From Armatimonadota bacterium (GTDB lineage: Bacteria > Armatimonadota > Zipacnadia > Zipacnadales > JABUFB01), in assembly GCA_013314775.1 (NCBI GenBank), contig JABUFB010000016.1:79099-143098 (forward strand): 64,000 nucleotides of DNA, read 5' to 3'. Positions within the stretch are counted from its first letter, which is position 1. Each line of letters begins with the position of its first letter. Below, one piece after another: positions 26,868 through 35,373 of this stretch. A program made the position numbers and the translations under genes. The notes below the pieces were generated by a model. That model saw only the letters and a program-made list of their open reading frames with translations, did no database searches and was not told the DNA's origin.

Positions 26868-29366
26868 TCAGGGCAGCTTGTAGATATGCCTGGTGAATGG
26901 CCCGAAAACGTCTGTCAGCGTCCCGTTGGTGACCCGGACGCTGCGGTCCTCGGATACTACCCAGGCCGGGCCGTCGGCCACGCTCGGCAGCCCGATGACG
27001 CAGGCGCCGAGGTCGTCACCCGTCCCGTTCACCGCGATCAGATAGCGACCGTCGGGAGCGTTCTTCACAAGTGTCCGCAGGCCGGGCATTTCTTCACGAG
27101 CCTGTTGGCTCGCGTCCGGTGACGTTAGGACCAGACGCAGGGACTTGATCTCGTCGGCGATCGCGCAGACCTTGTCCCACACTCGGCGGTCGCGCACTGC
27201 ATCCTCGTATTCCCAGAAGAACAGCCCGTCCGCGCCTTCCACGATGGCAAGCCATGCCGCGGCCACGTGCTCCTCGGGCGTGCCCTGGCCGGTTGCCTGG
27301 ATCACCGTCCAGATGGGCCGTTCGTCCCGCACCGCGCGGCGCATGATCGCAGTGGCATCGGCGATGCGGTGCAGGTCGGCGGGATGCTTCTCACCCATGG
27401 GGTAGACGTCGGTCATGAGGATGTCCACGGTGTCCGCGTACCGGTACAGGTTGCTGTCTGCCCAGGACATGACAACGGCGCAGGCGGGGTGGTTGGGGTC
27501 GGTTTCAGCGAGCAGTCGCTTCGCCAGACGCATTTCGTCAGGCGGCACGGCCCAACGCTGGTGATCCGGCTCGTCGCAGACATACCAGGCGAATACCGCG
27601 GGGTGATCCATAATGGGCCGGGCGACCGCTGTGACCTGCTGGGGTAGATGTCCGCGCATGACACCTGTGAGATCGGGCAGGGCGTAGATCCCGTTGGCCG
27701 CGCAGTCATTGAGCAGGCCGGCGCCGGGAGATGCCCAACCGGGGATCACGTTGAATGCGGTGCCCTTGAGGTTTTCTGGCGTTGCGCGGTACATGCCCAG
27801 CGCGAAGAATGGCTCGCCGTTCAGGTAAGTATGTCCGTTCCTCAGTTCCACCTTGGCGGGAGGCCCAAGGGCCTTCGGGAGTGCATCTTCGGGTCCGGCT
27901 TCTGTTTTCGAGCCGACCAGCGTCACCTCATCGAAGTACACCGTGGCGGTCCCGGTGCTCATGAGGTACACGCGCCAGTCTCCGTCGAGACTTGATGGGA
28001 CGGTGAGATCAAATGTCTGCCACTGCCTGCTCACGTCGGCATCCCGCATCATCTGGCCGCCCGGGTAGATAACCCCAAAACGGATGGTGGAGGGTTCAGT
28101 GGCCCGGGCCACGAAGCGCAGGGTATACACGTCGGCGTCGAGCTTCATTGGGTCTGTGAAGATGCCGCCGCGGCCCTGCCTGTTGCAGATGACCGCAGCT
28201 GAGGTCTGCCCGGTATGGGCATTCACTCCCGTTCCGGTGCCGAACTCGTACAGCCCGTCGTCCCACTCGCCCCAGCTTCCCCAGGCGTGCAGGCCAAGCT
28301 CGAACCCGGGGTTCTTGACGTGATTGCCGGGGACCGCTTCGGCTGCAATCGCGGGGGCGTTGTCTCCGCCGGGCACGAGACGCACTTCGTCGAAGAAGAC
28401 GGTGCCCGGAGCAAGGCTTTGTAAGTGCACATTCCCCTGCGCGCCCTTCTTCAGGGGAAGCTCGAGTTGCACCAGTTGCCAGTCCTTCCCGGCCGGCGTC
28501 TCTTTGAGATCGTTCTCGGCGTCCGATGTCGCCCAACCGTAGCGAATTTTCCCGCCCATCGTGGACTTGACCCGGAAGGACAGTCGCCACGTGGCCGTGG
28601 CCGGTATCGTGATTGAGTCAGTGAACAGCCCGCCTCGACCAACGCGTGTACAGATGACAGCCACCGATGCGGCGCCGGAGTAGGCGTCTTCACCCGCGCC
28701 GGACCCAAATTCATAGCGCCCGCCGTCCCACTCTCCCCAGGTCCGCCACCCGGTGAGACCTGTCTCGAAGTCCCCGTTGGCAATGATGGACCCCGCGGCG
28801 TCCGGAATCGGTTTCTGCTCTGTGTATGGGGGGGCGTAGACCTCGGGGGGCTCATCGCGGCAGAAGCGGATCTCGTCGAAGTACAGCTCCAGCGGGCGCT
28901 CACGCGGCGGGTCGACGCGGATGTGAGCGGAGCGGATACGGGAGACATCGATCCGTTCCGCCAGTCCAGGAACACTGAACTCGAGGACGTTGTTACCACT
29001 GCGAAGGTAGTGATACCAGGAACTGGTGGTTGCGCCGGTCTCATCGTCGGCCCTGAGGGTCACGGTGAGTGGTGGACCGGGGTTGTGGCAATTGACTTTG
29101 AGCAATTCCCAGCCCGACCAGTCTTCCGGGAACCCGCCGGTCAGGAGGCCGCGTCCCTGGGGCCAGCGCACGAACAGCGACTTCTTGCCGTCCGTGGCAT
29201 GCAGTGCGCTGAGTTGCGCTTCCCCCGCCACTTGCCAGCGTGACGTGGCGTCGGCGCTCTCGAAAGATTCCACCAGGAGGGTGTCGGCGGCAATGCTGGT
29301 GTGTATAAACAATAGGGCGGCGAACGCCAATACCTTTGCTGTGCGGGACACCCGGTTGCACCGCAT
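26868..29366 (-). CDS. secreted glycosidase-like protein with duplicated jelly-roll modules
   Basis: An 832-residue exported protein. CAGGAGGA precedes the ATG at 29366; a signal peptide (LAFAALLFIHTSIAA) follows. An N-terminal beta module precedes two tandem related CBM4/9-like modules: the first has NGDFETGLTGWRTWGEWDGG and VGRGGLFTDSI, the second NPGFELGLHAWGSWGEWDDG and QGRGGIFTDPM. The C-terminal barrel begins with LNGEPFFALGMYRATPENL and contains FAWYVCDEPDHQRW and LFFWEYEDAV, whose acidic residues are candidates for catalysis. The gene ends 43 bases before the 1114-residue protein gene and is probably cotranscribed with it. Confidence 0.72.
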   Translation of the reverse strand: MRCNRVSRTAKVLAFAALLFIHTSIAADTLLVESFESADATSRWQVAGEAQLSALHATDGKKSLFVRWPQGRGLLTGGFPEDWSGWELLKVNCHNPGPPLTVTLRADDETGATTSSWYHYLRSGNNVLEFSVPGLAERIDVSRIRSAHIRVDPPRERPLELYFDEIRFCRDEPPEVYAPPYTEQKPIPDAAGSIIANGDFETGLTGWRTWGEWDGGRYEFGSGAGEDAYSGAASVAVICTRVGRGGLFTDSITIPATATWRLSFRVKSTMGGKIRYGWATSDAENDLKETPAGKDWQLVQLELPLKKGAQGNVHLQSLAPGTVFFDEVRLVPGGDNAPAIAAEAVPGNHVKNPGFELGLHAWGSWGEWDDGLYEFGTGTGVNAHTGQTSAAVICNRQGRGGIFTDPMKLDADVYTLRFVARATEPSTIRFGVIYPGGQMMRDADVSRQWQTFDLTVPSSLDGDWRVYLMSTGTATVYFDEVTLVGSKTEAGPEDALPKALGPPAKVELRNGHTYLNGEPFFALGMYRATPENLKGTAFNVIPGWASPGAGLLNDCAANGIYALPDLTGVMRGHLPQQVTAVARPIMDHPAVFAWYVCDEPDHQRWAVPPDEMRLAKRLLAETDPNHPACAVVMSWADSNLYRYADTVDILMTDVYPMGEKHPADLHRIADATAIMRRAVRDERPIWTVIQATGQGTPEEHVAAAWLAIVEGADGLFFWEYEDAVRDRRVWDKVCAIADEIKSLRLVLTSPDASQQAREEMPGLRTLVKNAPDGRYLIAVNGTGDDLGACVIGLPSVADGPAWVVSEDRSVRVTNGTLTDVFGPFTRHIYKLP

Positions 29367-29495
29367 TACCCAGTCCTCCTGTTTCACGACGGCCTCATAC
29401 TGGTATAATGGCACATTGGCGGTGGCACACTGTCCACGGGAGTGCTAAGCACCCCGTTGTCGGGGGGTGGCATTCGCCACCGGTCGAGGTAAAGA

Positions 29496-30509
29496 ATGTC
29501 CGATCGGCTGACGCTTCTAGTTAGCAGTCTCTCAGGGCCACCCGGCTCCTCGGGTTCCCAGAAGGCTCTCCTGCCACACCGCGAACTGCCTGGATGGGCG
29601 GTGCAGCATATCACCGGCTGCATTGGCGACGCCTGCCTGCTGCTGATTGCCGACACGCTGACGGCGGATTTGACCTGGTCCGAGCCTCCCTGGGATCCGC
29701 AACACTGCTTCCACGACTCCCCGTCACTCCTGGGCGCTTTATCGCAGGCGGGACGGGTGAAGCTTTTCGACGGCCACACGCTGTGCAAGGAAGCGCGCCC
29801 CCGTCTCGAAGCATTCATCGACCGCGCTCTGGGCGAGCACAGGGAATGGCTTGCGGCGACCAATGCGACCGCGAAGGATTGGGAGGCCCAGAGCGATCTG
29901 ATCGCGGGCGTATGGGAGACCACTCGGGACGGCCTCATCAGTTGGCGCGATATGCTGCGCGGCGCCGGGATGTCCCTTCTGAAGCACAATTACCGCAACC
30001 AGACCCAGGCCGTGACCGCGCTGCTCACACTGATCGACTGGCAGCCCGCGGAAGCGGTGGATCCCGATCTGCTCCGCGAGGCCTTCAGTTCGGAGCTCGC
30101 GTACATAGGCTGCATGATCATCGCTGCAAGTTGCACCGCCGGCGGCGTGCACGACTGGAGCGACCTGTTCGCACTGTACCGTCGCCTTCTGCCCGATGCG
30201 GACATGGAGGTGCTCTCCTTCCGCATGCCGGGCATCGCCGCCGCCCACGCGCAAGCCGCCATCGAGATACTCACCGGTCCCGCCGCGGAGGGGCCAAGGA
30301 GCCTCCTGTGCGCTGCACTCAGTGGCGGGGGGCCAGGGGCTTCGGATATTGAGCGCGCGCTTCTGGCGGCGGTTCCACGCGAACTGCGCACCCCCTACAT
30401 CTACCGCGAGACCAGCGTCCACAGGTTCGACCCCGAACGGCTGCATGCGTCTGAGTTGCCGGACCCAGGCCCTTTGTTCATAAGCCGGTGGCGCGCCGCG
30501 GCCGAGTGA
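29496..30509 (+). CDS. hypothetical protein, mostly helical
   Basis: A 337-residue soluble protein, GAGG 6 bases before the ATG. The first 60 residues alternate with Gly/Pro (SGPPGSSGSQKALLPHRELP), then come helices rich in Trp, Leu and His. It shows no familiar catalytic motif; residues are dominated by ALLAAVPRELRTPYIYRET near the end. It is divergent from the large secreted protein gene at 29366 and followed by a small AsnC-type gene on the other strand. I do not recognise the family. Confidence 0.65.
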   Translation: MSDRLTLLVSSLSGPPGSSGSQKALLPHRELPGWAVQHITGCIGDACLLLIADTLTADLTWSEPPWDPQHCFHDSPSLLGALSQAGRVKLFDGHTLCKEARPRLEAFIDRALGEHREWLAATNATAKDWEAQSDLIAGVWETTRDGLISWRDMLRGAGMSLLKHNYRNQTQAVTALLTLIDWQPAEAVDPDLLREAFSSELAYIGCMIIAASCTAGGVHDWSDLFALYRRLLPDADMEVLSFRMPGIAAAHAQAAIEILTGPAAEGPRSLLCAALSGGGPGASDIERALLAAVPRELRTPYIYRETSVHRFDPERLHASELPDPGPLFISRWRAAAE

Positions 30510-30591
30510 ACGCAGGCACCGCTTCCGGGTAGGTCCCAGAATCGGGCGGCGATCCCCCCGATGTCTTGCTGAGGGCAAGTCAGGCGCGATG

Positions 30592-30885
30592 CTAATCGAC
30601 GGTGTCTTCGGAGAAGCCGATCTCCCACATGCGCTCCAAGAGCCGGTGCGAGTAGCGCCTGAAAGCCATGAGGGTGCACGTGCGGGTTATGCCCTCGATG
30701 CCCGCGAGTCGCTCGGGCACGAGCTCCGCCATGTCCTCGTAGTCCTGTACCTTCACGATGGCGACGATGTCGTATTCTCCCGCCACCAGGTACGCCTCGG
30801 CAACACTCTCGCTGTCGACCAGGGCCTGGGCCACTTCCGGGGCCATACCCACCTGCGTGTTGATGAGCACGATAGCGGTAACCAT
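30592..30885 (-). CDS. stand-alone Lrp/AsnC ligand-binding (RAM) domain protein
   Basis: A 97-residue protein consisting only of the RAM (ACT-like) sensor domain of Lrp/AsnC regulators: ALVDSESVAEAYLVAGEYDIVAIVKV followed by LAGIEGITRTCTLMAF. There is no DNA-binding helix-turn-helix. Such short proteins form oligomers with amino acids or serve as partners of full regulators. The ATG at 30885 follows a weak GCAGG. It lies 75 bases from the M14 peptidase gene, transcribed in the same direction. Confidence 0.85.
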   Translation of the reverse strand: MVTAIVLINTQVGMAPEVAQALVDSESVAEAYLVAGEYDIVAIVKVQDYEDMAELVPERLAGIEGITRTCTLMAFRRYSHRLLERMWEIGFSEDTVD

Positions 30886-30960
30886 CTGCCTGCAATCACT
30901 CCCTCTGCCGCGAAGCAAGCCCCACTCCGGCAGTCATGATGTATTGTTCGTGCGCAAGGC

Positions 30961-31935
30961 TCAAAGACCTGCCAGCGCGACCTCCACAGTGGCGATGATT
31001 GCCGCTTCGTTCAGGCGCATTTGCAGGTCCGGCGGTGTTCTCGGGCTGTTGTTTTGGATCTCGCTGGTGATGATCGGCGCCTTCTGGTACAGCTCCCCCC
31101 AGCGGTCGATGAAGTACTGGCGCTGCTCGCCCGTGTAATTGAGTGGTGCCGCCGGACGGATCGGCCTGCCCCCGTCCATTGCCTGCCAAGCATCCAGGAC
31201 CGCCTCGGCCCAGCGTGCCTCGATTTTCTGGATCGCCGCCGGCTGCTGGTCGAACAGGCAGGGCAGGATGACCATGCAGTTCTCCTCCTGGCGCTCGAAC
31301 TCGGTCTGGTGCAGGTCCAGGAGAAAGTCCCAGTCGCATCGTTCCATGAGCCGGAATATCCACTGGAACAGGCTGCTGCGGTGATGCCGGTTGGGCTCCA
31401 CATATTCGTGTTCGCTGATCTGCTCATACACGATTCCGTAGCGGGTGGGCAACTTCTCTTCCTGGGTGTCGTTCCACAGGTCCACGCGTTTCCACATTTT
31501 CCCCGTGTCCGGGTCCACCCCGCGCATCCAGGCCCAGAACTCCTCGTTGGTGTACCGGCTGCCGTCCCAGTATTCCACAGGAGCACGCGCGGTGCCGTCC
31601 GGGTTCGCATCAGGCATGAAGGTGATGAGGCAGTTGCGCAGGGTCTTGGCGTTGTCGAACACCGAAGGCCGGCCGTCGAAGGTCGTGCCGGCAAGGAGCA
31701 TGTTGATTACGTTCATCTGCCCGGCGATGGGCGCGGGCTCGTGGGCGTGGGGCTTGTAGACCATAATCTTCTTCTTCGCGGCATCGTCCACCGAGCTATC
31801 CGTGACCGTGAGCGCCCAGACGGGGCGACCGGCAAACTGCGTGGTGCTTTCGGCCTTGAAGTACCCGGGATAGGTGGCGCTCCAGGCCGCAACCTGGGCA
31901 TCTACGGCGTCGGGATGGGATATCCAGCCTTGCAT
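30961..31935 (-). CDS. M14-family zinc carboxypeptidase-like protein
   Basis: A 324-residue protein without a signal peptide. The zinc motif is His63-Ala-His-Glu66 (KPHAHEPAP), with the third ligand likely His209 in FLLDLHQTEFE, and the catalytic Glu likely Glu292 in IITSEIQNN. The barrel-like core includes NCLITFMPDANPDGTARAP, an Asn-Pro-Asp-Gly segment familiar in M14. It would remove C-terminal residues or act as an amidase on a peptide or peptidoglycan fragment. The ATG at 31935 has GGAG 9 bases upstream; the longer ORF in front is not family-like. Confidence 0.82.
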   Translation of the reverse strand: MQGWISHPDAVDAQVAAWSATYPGYFKAESTTQFAGRPVWALTVTDSSVDDAAKKKIMVYKPHAHEPAPIAGQMNVINMLLAGTTFDGRPSVFDNAKTLRNCLITFMPDANPDGTARAPVEYWDGSRYTNEEFWAWMRGVDPDTGKMWKRVDLWNDTQEEKLPTRYGIVYEQISEHEYVEPNRHHRSSLFQWIFRLMERCDWDFLLDLHQTEFERQEENCMVILPCLFDQQPAAIQKIEARWAEAVLDAWQAMDGGRPIRPAAPLNYTGEQRQYFIDRWGELYQKAPIITSEIQNNSPRTPPDLQMRLNEAAIIATVEVALAGL

Positions 31936-32070
31936 GAGAGTAACTCCGGTGGCTATAGTGTGAGTGGGGAGGGATTCGTGGCGGGTGAAGCGAATCCTCC
32001 CTCGCATGTCTTTGCCGACCGTATGCGCACAGGCCACCACTCCGGAGCATCCGACCCAGGGTGATATCCA

Positions 32071-32907
32071 ATGACGTTGCTCGAAAAGATGCGCTGCCGA
32101 CAGCAATTTGCTGTGATCGCGAGTGTCGCGCTGTGCCTTCTGCTGGCCTGCGCGGGGTTCTGCCAGGATGCCGACAAGCCCGCGCGCGACGCGGAAATCA
32201 CCGTGGCAGAGGGCGATGTCTGGCGGGTCTACGATGCACAGATGACTGAGGTCAGCCGCGTGACGGTCAAGGGCATGGATCCCGCGGGCAAGATTCAGTA
32301 TGAGGTGGCGGCTCCCGCTGACGCAGAGCCCAAGAGCAAGAAGGGATCCGCGGAGGATGTTGCCGACGCGGTCAAGCGCGAGATCAAGAAGGGAGAAAGG
32401 GCGACGAAGGGGTACTTCCTGGACCATTTCGGCTCCCAGTTCACAGTCACCCAGACCGTGCTTGCTGAGGATGTCACCGCACCCGCCGAGGCCGCGGAAG
32501 ATGATTCAGGCGGAGCTGAGGGTCCCGGTGGCCCCGGTGCCGGTCCCGGTGGCCCGGGCGGACCCGGTGCCGGTCCGGGAGGCCCGGGCGGACCCGGTGC
32601 AGGTCCGGGAGGCCCGGGCGGACCCGGTGCAGGTCCGGGAGGCCCGGGCGGACCCGGTGCAGGTCCGGGAGGCCCGGGCGGACCCGGTGCAGGTCCGGGA
32701 GGCCCGGGCGGACCCGGTGCCGGTCCCGGAGGACCTCCTGCCGCTGGTGGCGCTCCCGGCGACGCTGCCGGCGGAGAAGCCCCCGCGGGGGAGGCCAAGG
32801 CCGGTCCGCCAATGCTCCTGATCGCGGGCGGTGCCGTGGTCGTCCTCGTGGTCGTTGCGGTGCTCGTGCTGTCACTGAAGAAGAAGAAGTCTGTTGTCGG
32901 CGACTGA
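32071..32907 (+). CDS. exported membrane-anchored protein with Gly-Pro decapeptide repeats
   Basis: A 278-residue protein. A signal peptide (about 4-31, FAVIASVALCLLLACAGFC) precedes a roughly 120-residue folded domain containing VRVYDAQMTEVSRVTV-like strands and Lys-rich helices. Then come seven GPGGPGAGPG-type decapeptides encoded by a 30-bp DNA repeat. The C-terminus has a transmembrane helix (LLIAGGAVVVLVVVAVLVLSL) followed by KKKK, a stop-transfer signal. The repeat is a flexible linker between a surface domain and the anchor. ATG at 32071 is chosen; an in-frame ATG at 32089 is possible. Confidence 0.72.
   Translation: MTLLEKMRCRQQFAVIASVALCLLLACAGFCQDADKPARDAEITVAEGDVWRVYDAQMTEVSRVTVKGMDPAGKIQYEVAAPADAEPKSKKGSAEDVADAVKREIKKGERATKGYFLDHFGSQFTVTQTVLAEDVTAPAEAAEDDSGGAEGPGGPGAGPGGPGGPGAGPGGPGGPGAGPGGPGGPGAGPGGPGGPGAGPGGPGGPGAGPGGPGGPGAGPGGPPAAGGAPGDAAGGEAPAGEAKAGPPMLLIAGGAVVVLVVVAVLVLSLKKKKSVVGD
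32521..32730 (+). repeat. 30-bp tandem repeat array coding for Gly-Pro decapeptides
   Basis: Six 30-bp units from 32551, of which four (32581, 32611, 32641, 32671) are identical, plus a diverged unit at 32521. The unit starts GGCCCGGGCGGACCCGG. Identity between units indicates recent expansion by slippage or recombination. Confidence 0.9.
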
Positions 32908-33041
32908 CGCTTCCGCCGAACCAGGACCAGAGCTCGCCGGCCATAGCTGTCTGAGAACCCGCCGGAGGCGCGCCCCCGCCTCCGGCTCGTCGTGTCCGCC
33001 GTCTGCATCCCCGCCGTCCGCTCCCCTCGGAGGAACTGACA

Positions 33042-33782
33042 ATGACCCGCCGCGAGTTCGGCCTTGCCGTCGGAGTGCTGCTCGGGCTGGCCGCCCTGAT
33101 GCACTTCGTCCACTACCTGATCTTCCGCGACGCCCACCACATTTTCATCTACCTTCTGGGCGACATCGCGTTCCTGCCCGTGGACATTCTGGTGCTGGTA
33201 CTCATTGTTGAGCGGGTGCTCGCGGACCGGGAGCGGCGTGCACGGGCCCACAAGCTGAACATGGTTATCGGCGCTTTTTTCAGTGAACTCGGCAGGCCTT
33301 TGCTGCAGGGCCTCGATCGCTGCTCGGTTCCCGATGAAAGTCTGCGGGGACTCCTGGGCGTGGACATGCATTGGACCGAGCGGCAACTGCGTGACGCAAT
33401 AACAAGAGTGCGCGCAATCGAGGTGGCGATGAGACCTGCCCCATCAGAGCTGTCGCAACTGCGGGACCTGCTCAAGACCAACCGCGCTTTTCTCTTGAGC
33501 CTGCTGGAGAACCCCAATCTCATGGAGCACGAGACCTTCACGGACTGCCTGTGGGAAGTGTTCCACCTGTGCGAGGAGCTGGAAGCGCGAACCGACCTGA
33601 CCGCGCTCCCCGCAACCGACATGCACCACCTGGCCGCGGATGCCCGCAGGGCTTACCAGGCTCTCCTGGTTCAGTGGTTGCAGTACATGCTTCATCTGAA
33701 GCACGACTACCCGTACCTGTTTTCCTTTGCGGCACGCACAAATCCCTTCAGGCCGGATGCATCGGTGGAAGTTCTGCATTAG
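33042..33782 (+). CDS. hypothetical membrane protein with two N-terminal helices
   Basis: A 246-residue protein, GGAGG 8 bases before the ATG. Residues 5-29 and 36-60 are hydrophobic (FGLAVGVLLGLAALMHFVHYL and LLGDIAFLPVDILVLVLIVE), followed by a basic RERRARAHKLN. The cytosolic remainder is helical, with ETFTDCLWEVFHLCEELEAR. I do not recognise the family; it may be a membrane-anchored sensor or adaptor. Its neighbours are the Gly-Pro repeat protein and a candidate minus-strand small RNA. Confidence 0.75.
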   Translation: MTRREFGLAVGVLLGLAALMHFVHYLIFRDAHHIFIYLLGDIAFLPVDILVLVLIVERVLADRERRARAHKLNMVIGAFFSELGRPLLQGLDRCSVPDESLRGLLGVDMHWTERQLRDAITRVRAIEVAMRPAPSELSQLRDLLKTNRAFLLSLLENPNLMEHETFTDCLWEVFHLCEELEARTDLTALPATDMHHLAADARRAYQALLVQWLQYMLHLKHDYPYLFSFAARTNPFRPDASVEVLH

Positions 33783-33878
33783 CAACGCCAGCAGACTGCG
33801 CATTCTGCCAATCAGTGGGAACGCGAGAACAAGAGCGGTCTCTTGGAGGACGTCTCAGGGGAACGCAAAACTCGAAGC

Positions 33879-33974
33879 AAAAAAATCGGGAACGCCACAG
33901 ATGCCCAGGAACCGGGGGGGGGTGATTCCCTGCGGTCTACGGCGTTCCCAAAAAACCTTTACTTCGGTTGTCTG
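33879..33974 (-). ncRNA. candidate minus-strand small RNA (about 96 nt)
   Basis: This intergenic element sits between a membrane protein gene and a NarL-type regulator gene, both on the plus strand. Read on the minus strand, a TTGACT (34008-34003), 16-base spacer and TACAAT (33986-33981) predict a start near 33974. The transcript would fold through a 9-bp stem, GGGAACGCC (33949-33941) with GGCGTTCCC (33896-33888), plus an inner CAGGGAA/TTCCTG stem, and end at seven U residues (33885-33879). Promoter, stem and U-run are consistent with a self-terminating small RNA. No known family is recognised. Confidence 0.45.
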
Positions 33975-33980
33975 CGGTTC

Positions 33981-34008
33981 ATTGTACGAATTTCGGCGCG
34001 GAAGTCAA
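33981..34008 (-). promoter_or_regulatory. sigma-70-like promoter on the minus strand
   Basis: TTGACT and TACAAT, each one mismatch from consensus, are 16 bases apart. The only feature downstream on that strand before a terminator is the candidate small RNA. Confidence 0.45.
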
Positions 34009-34143
34009 GACCCAATCTACGTATTTCTACGGACAAACATTTTGGTGCGGCCGGAGGCAATGTCTCGATTGACGAGAGACCCTCCGCGGATTACGATTGG
34101 GTGCGGCGATCTTTGGTATTTCCCGTTGTTGCGACGGAGTGAC

Positions 34144-34794
34144 ATGACACGCATCATGCTGGTGGATGACCACGCGATTTTCCGCGTGGGGTTGCGGGTC
34201 GTCATTGATGCTGAAGACGACTGTGAGGTAGTTGCCGAGGCGTCATCGGGTGAAGGAGCACTGGCGAAACTCGACGAGGCCAGGCCTGACATCGTCGTAT
34301 TGGACATTAGCCTTGCCGGCGGCATGAACGGGCTGCAGGTGGCGCGTGAGATCCTGTCCACTCGCCCGGCGATATCTGTCATTGTCCTGTCCATGCACGA
34401 GGAAATCGACCGTGTGAGGGAAGCTCTCAGCCTCGGCGTTTCTGCGTATGTGCTGAAAGGTTCCGACGTTGATGACGTGGTCGAGGCGATTCGCAAGGTC
34501 GGCAAAGGCCAGCGCTATCTGTCCCCCGCTCTTGCCGAGCAGGCATTCGACCTCCTGACCAACCCGGATGGCCCGAAAACCCCGCGAGTGCCCGGCCTGA
34601 CGGAACGCGAGAGCCAGGTCATTATTCTCGTGGCCGAGGGAGCCACTTCGGCCCAAATCGGGGAGCGGCTTTTCATCAGCACTCGCACGGTGGAGACACA
34701 CCGGGCGAACGCCATGCGCAAGTTGTGCCTGCGGAACCAGGCGGACGTGGTGCGGTGGGCTCTGAAGCGCGGGCTCATCGGGGACGAGGATTGA
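34144..34794 (+). CDS. NarL/FixJ-family response regulator
   Basis: A 216-residue two-domain regulator. The receiver has Asp-Asp at 9-10 (VDDHAIF), phospho-acceptor Asp in VVLDISL, and the conserved Lys in VLKGSD. The LuxR-type HTH spans about 150-210 (LTERESQVIILVAEGATSAQIGERLFISTRTVETHRANAMRKL in sequence, given here in part as LTERESQV and STRTVETHRANAMRK). No kinase gene is adjacent, so the partner is encoded elsewhere. The long frame upstream is the non-coding region and not coding. CGGAGTGAC lies just before the ATG. Confidence 0.93.
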   Translation: MTRIMLVDDHAIFRVGLRVVIDAEDDCEVVAEASSGEGALAKLDEARPDIVVLDISLAGGMNGLQVAREILSTRPAISVIVLSMHEEIDRVREALSLGVSAYVLKGSDVDDVVEAIRKVGKGQRYLSPALAEQAFDLLTNPDGPKTPRVPGLTERESQVIILVAEGATSAQIGERLFISTRTVETHRANAMRKLCLRNQADVVRWALKRGLIGDED

Positions 34795-34924
34795 TGGTCG
34801 GCACGGCTGATTTGGCAAGCATCTAGACGGTCTTTGGGTGATTCTACGTATTTCCTGAGTGTTTCCACAGATGCCGTGATTACGCCCCGGTACGTATACC
34901 CCTAGATGGCCAGATGTGGTTAGA

Positions 34925-35373
34925 TATAATTGGTGATGCCCAAACCGGGTCCGCGCAAGCGGACGCGCCTGCGGTACGGCGTCGTAAGCCGGTGCAGTGC
35001 AGCCCGGGGGGGCTGCGCGGGGCAACCCGGCCCCGAAGCTGCACCGGTTCTTCTCGCATGGTCCCCGGGGGGGATCAGGCGGTCGTCGGCGGCTTCGGCG
35101 TGGGGTTGAGCAAGCCTTGGGGTGGCGTGGGGACGGTGGGGCAGGCGGAAGAGGTTCCCTCTCCGGCGCCGCCGGCGACCCGTTTGCTGCCCGTCAAGAG
35201 ATGTCTCCATTCCCCGTTTCTGACTTCCCTTTTCCCTTTCTCCCCACGAGCATCGGTTTTGTGGGCTGCGTGCCTGTTTCGTGTGGGGCCGGCGTCCTGT
35301 GCCCGCGGTGTTAGTGCCGTGTGCTGTCATGCTCCGGACGGAATAGCCCCCGGTGGAAGCCCGGGGGATTCCG
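34925..35373 (+). other. 890-base non-coding stretch with structured GC-rich RNA-like segments
   Basis: 34795-35684 carries no convincing gene. A TATAAT at 34925-34930 precedes a dense set of hairpins: GTCCGC-GCAA-GCGGAC (34949-34964, a GNRA tetraloop); an 11-bp closing stem AGCCGGTGCAG (34987-34997) with CTGCACCGGTT (35039-35049) enclosing stems GCAGCCC/GGGCTGC and CGGGGC/GCCCCG, i.e. a three-way junction. Further on, a bulged hairpin lies at 35339-35373. A pyrimidine-rich tract runs 35204-35255. I do not recognise RNase P, tmRNA, SRP or a known riboswitch. Confidence 0.4.

Noticed and set aside
32521..32730. CRISPR array
   Set aside because: Units are contiguous with no spacers and are in frame within a coding gene.
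32295..33386. Minus-strand frame with a collagen-like PGPPGP repeat
   Set aside because: It is the reverse complement of the Gly-Pro repeat array and overlaps two supported plus-strand genes; it has no start signal and no independent support.
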